In this document: piece after piece, positions 6,699-7,060 of the stretch
Position numbering within the stretch: position 1 is the stretch's first letter
Layout: each line of letters starts with the position of its first letter
NCBI GenBank assembly: GCA_964393115.1
Contig: CAYMST010000253.1
Location: 1 to 7,060 of the forward strand
From: CAYMST01 sp964393115
GTDB lineage: Bacteria > Bacteroidota > Bacteroidia > Cytophagales > Cyclobacteriaceae
Reading direction: 5' to 3'
Length of the DNA stretch: 7,060 nt
Program-made: the position numbers and the translations under genes
The notes under the pieces: generated by a model
Told to the model about the DNA's origin: nothing
The model's input: only the letters and a program-made list of their open reading frames with translations
Databases searched by the model: none

Positions 6699-6889
6699 AG
6701 TATATGTAATTAAGTTATAAAATATTGTTTCGAGCTCTTGAGTATTGTTCACCTGATGACTTGTTACAATACAGTCATATCAGCATCTGGCATAGCGGAT
6801 ACTACAAGACGCCATGTCTTCTAACTATAAAAAATAATGGGTGAAATAAAGTGAGGTGGATGTTAAACGTATGCACTACGTTTGGACTT

Positions 6890-6897
6890 CAAATATA
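6890..6897 (-). promoter_or_regulatory. Candidate -7 promoter box of the large enzyme gene
   Basis: On the minus strand the box reads TATATTTG, an exact match to the Bacteroidota TAnnTTTG consensus, and it is the only such match between the ATG at 6698 and this point. A TTG at the -33 distance is not evident. It would give a leader of about 185 nt, long enough for regulation at RNA level. Confidence 0.35.
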
Positions 6898-6985
6898 AGA
6901 TCTTTTGGGATAATGAATAGAGTAGCGCACCTTTTTATCATTTTAAAAAAAGACTTGGTTTGAAACTTAACCTTCCATGACAGTG

Positions 6986-7019
6986 ACTATTTACTAATTC
7001 TAGAGTCTGGGTAAATAGT
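6986..7019. promoter_or_regulatory. Inverted repeat, possible operator
   Basis: ACTATTTAC (6986-6994) is the exact reverse complement of GTAAATAGT (7011-7019), with 16 bp between the arms. The arm spacing of about 25 bp centre to centre and AT-rich content fit a dimeric regulator site. It lies about 90-120 bp upstream of the candidate promoter box of the large enzyme gene. No U run follows, so a terminator is less likely. It could also belong to a gene beyond the right edge. Confidence 0.3.
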
Positions 7020-7060
7020 TATATAAAGTCTATTTAAGAGCTGATTTAAAATATAGCAAT

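Larger units (their letters stand above)
6699..7060. other. Non-coding region upstream of the large secreted enzyme
   Basis: No gene is supported in this 362-bp stretch on either strand; frames are short and full of stops. It holds the leader of the minus-strand enzyme gene, one TAnnTTTG promoter box about 190 bp before the ATG, a small hairpin (AAGAC 6806-6810 with GTCTT 6816-6820), and a 9-bp inverted repeat at 6986-7019. The base content is clearly more AT-rich than the genes. Confidence 0.6.

Noticed and set aside
6699..6752. In-frame upstream GTG start for the large enzyme
   Set aside because: It would place 18 polar and aromatic residues before the signal peptide. The ATG at 6698 gives a normal export signal. 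The AGGTG overlapping the GTG is not enough to prefer it.
1..7060. CRISPR arrays, tRNA or rRNA genes, transposase genes
   Set aside because: I found no regularly spaced direct repeats, no cloverleaf or rRNA-like stretches, and no transposase or integrase motifs. The inverted repeats around the TlpA-like gene are not accompanied by a visible mobility gene.

Overview
The window looks like chromosome from a member of the Bacteroidota, most likely a marine Cytophagales-type bacterium. The evidence is a type IX secretion (Por) C-terminal sorting domain on the large protein, promoter boxes matching the Bacteroidota consensus TAnnTTTG, weak or absent Shine-Dalgarno sequences before the start codons, and AT-rich intergenic DNA. 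The genus cannot be fixed from sequence reading alone.

Layout from left to right. Bases 1-315 hold no convincing gene, but they contain one copy of a non-coding repeat (clear core 1-62, minus orientation) and a 9-bp stem inverted repeat (121-151). Bases 316-1650 (minus) encode an exported thioredoxin-fold protein of the TlpA type with a WCGPC active site and a long N-terminal region I do not recognise. Bases 1651-2033 form a divergent intergenic region with a promoter for each neighbour, a second copy of the repeat (core 1868-1930, plus orientation), and two overlapping, mutually exclusive hairpins, the second ending in a T run. Bases 2034-3428 (plus) encode a MATE-family multidrug/cation antiporter. 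A perfect 15-bp hairpin (3440-3473) separates it from the convergent large gene at 3483-6698 (minus).

The large gene encodes a secreted multidomain putative glycoside hydrolase of about 1071 residues. Its order is signal peptide, DUF5060-like beta-sandwich, (beta/alpha)-barrel-like catalytic region, C-terminal beta domain, two tandem units each made of an InlB-B-type repeat plus a malectin-like carbohydrate-binding module, and a type IX sorting tail. Bases 6699-7060 are its non-coding upstream region, with one promoter candidate and one inverted repeat.

The three genes are on alternating strands and do not form an operon, so no shared pathway is implied. The most unusual signals are non-coding: the two inverted copies of the repeat that bracket the TlpA-like gene, and the attenuator-like structure in the leader of the MATE gene at the end of one copy.
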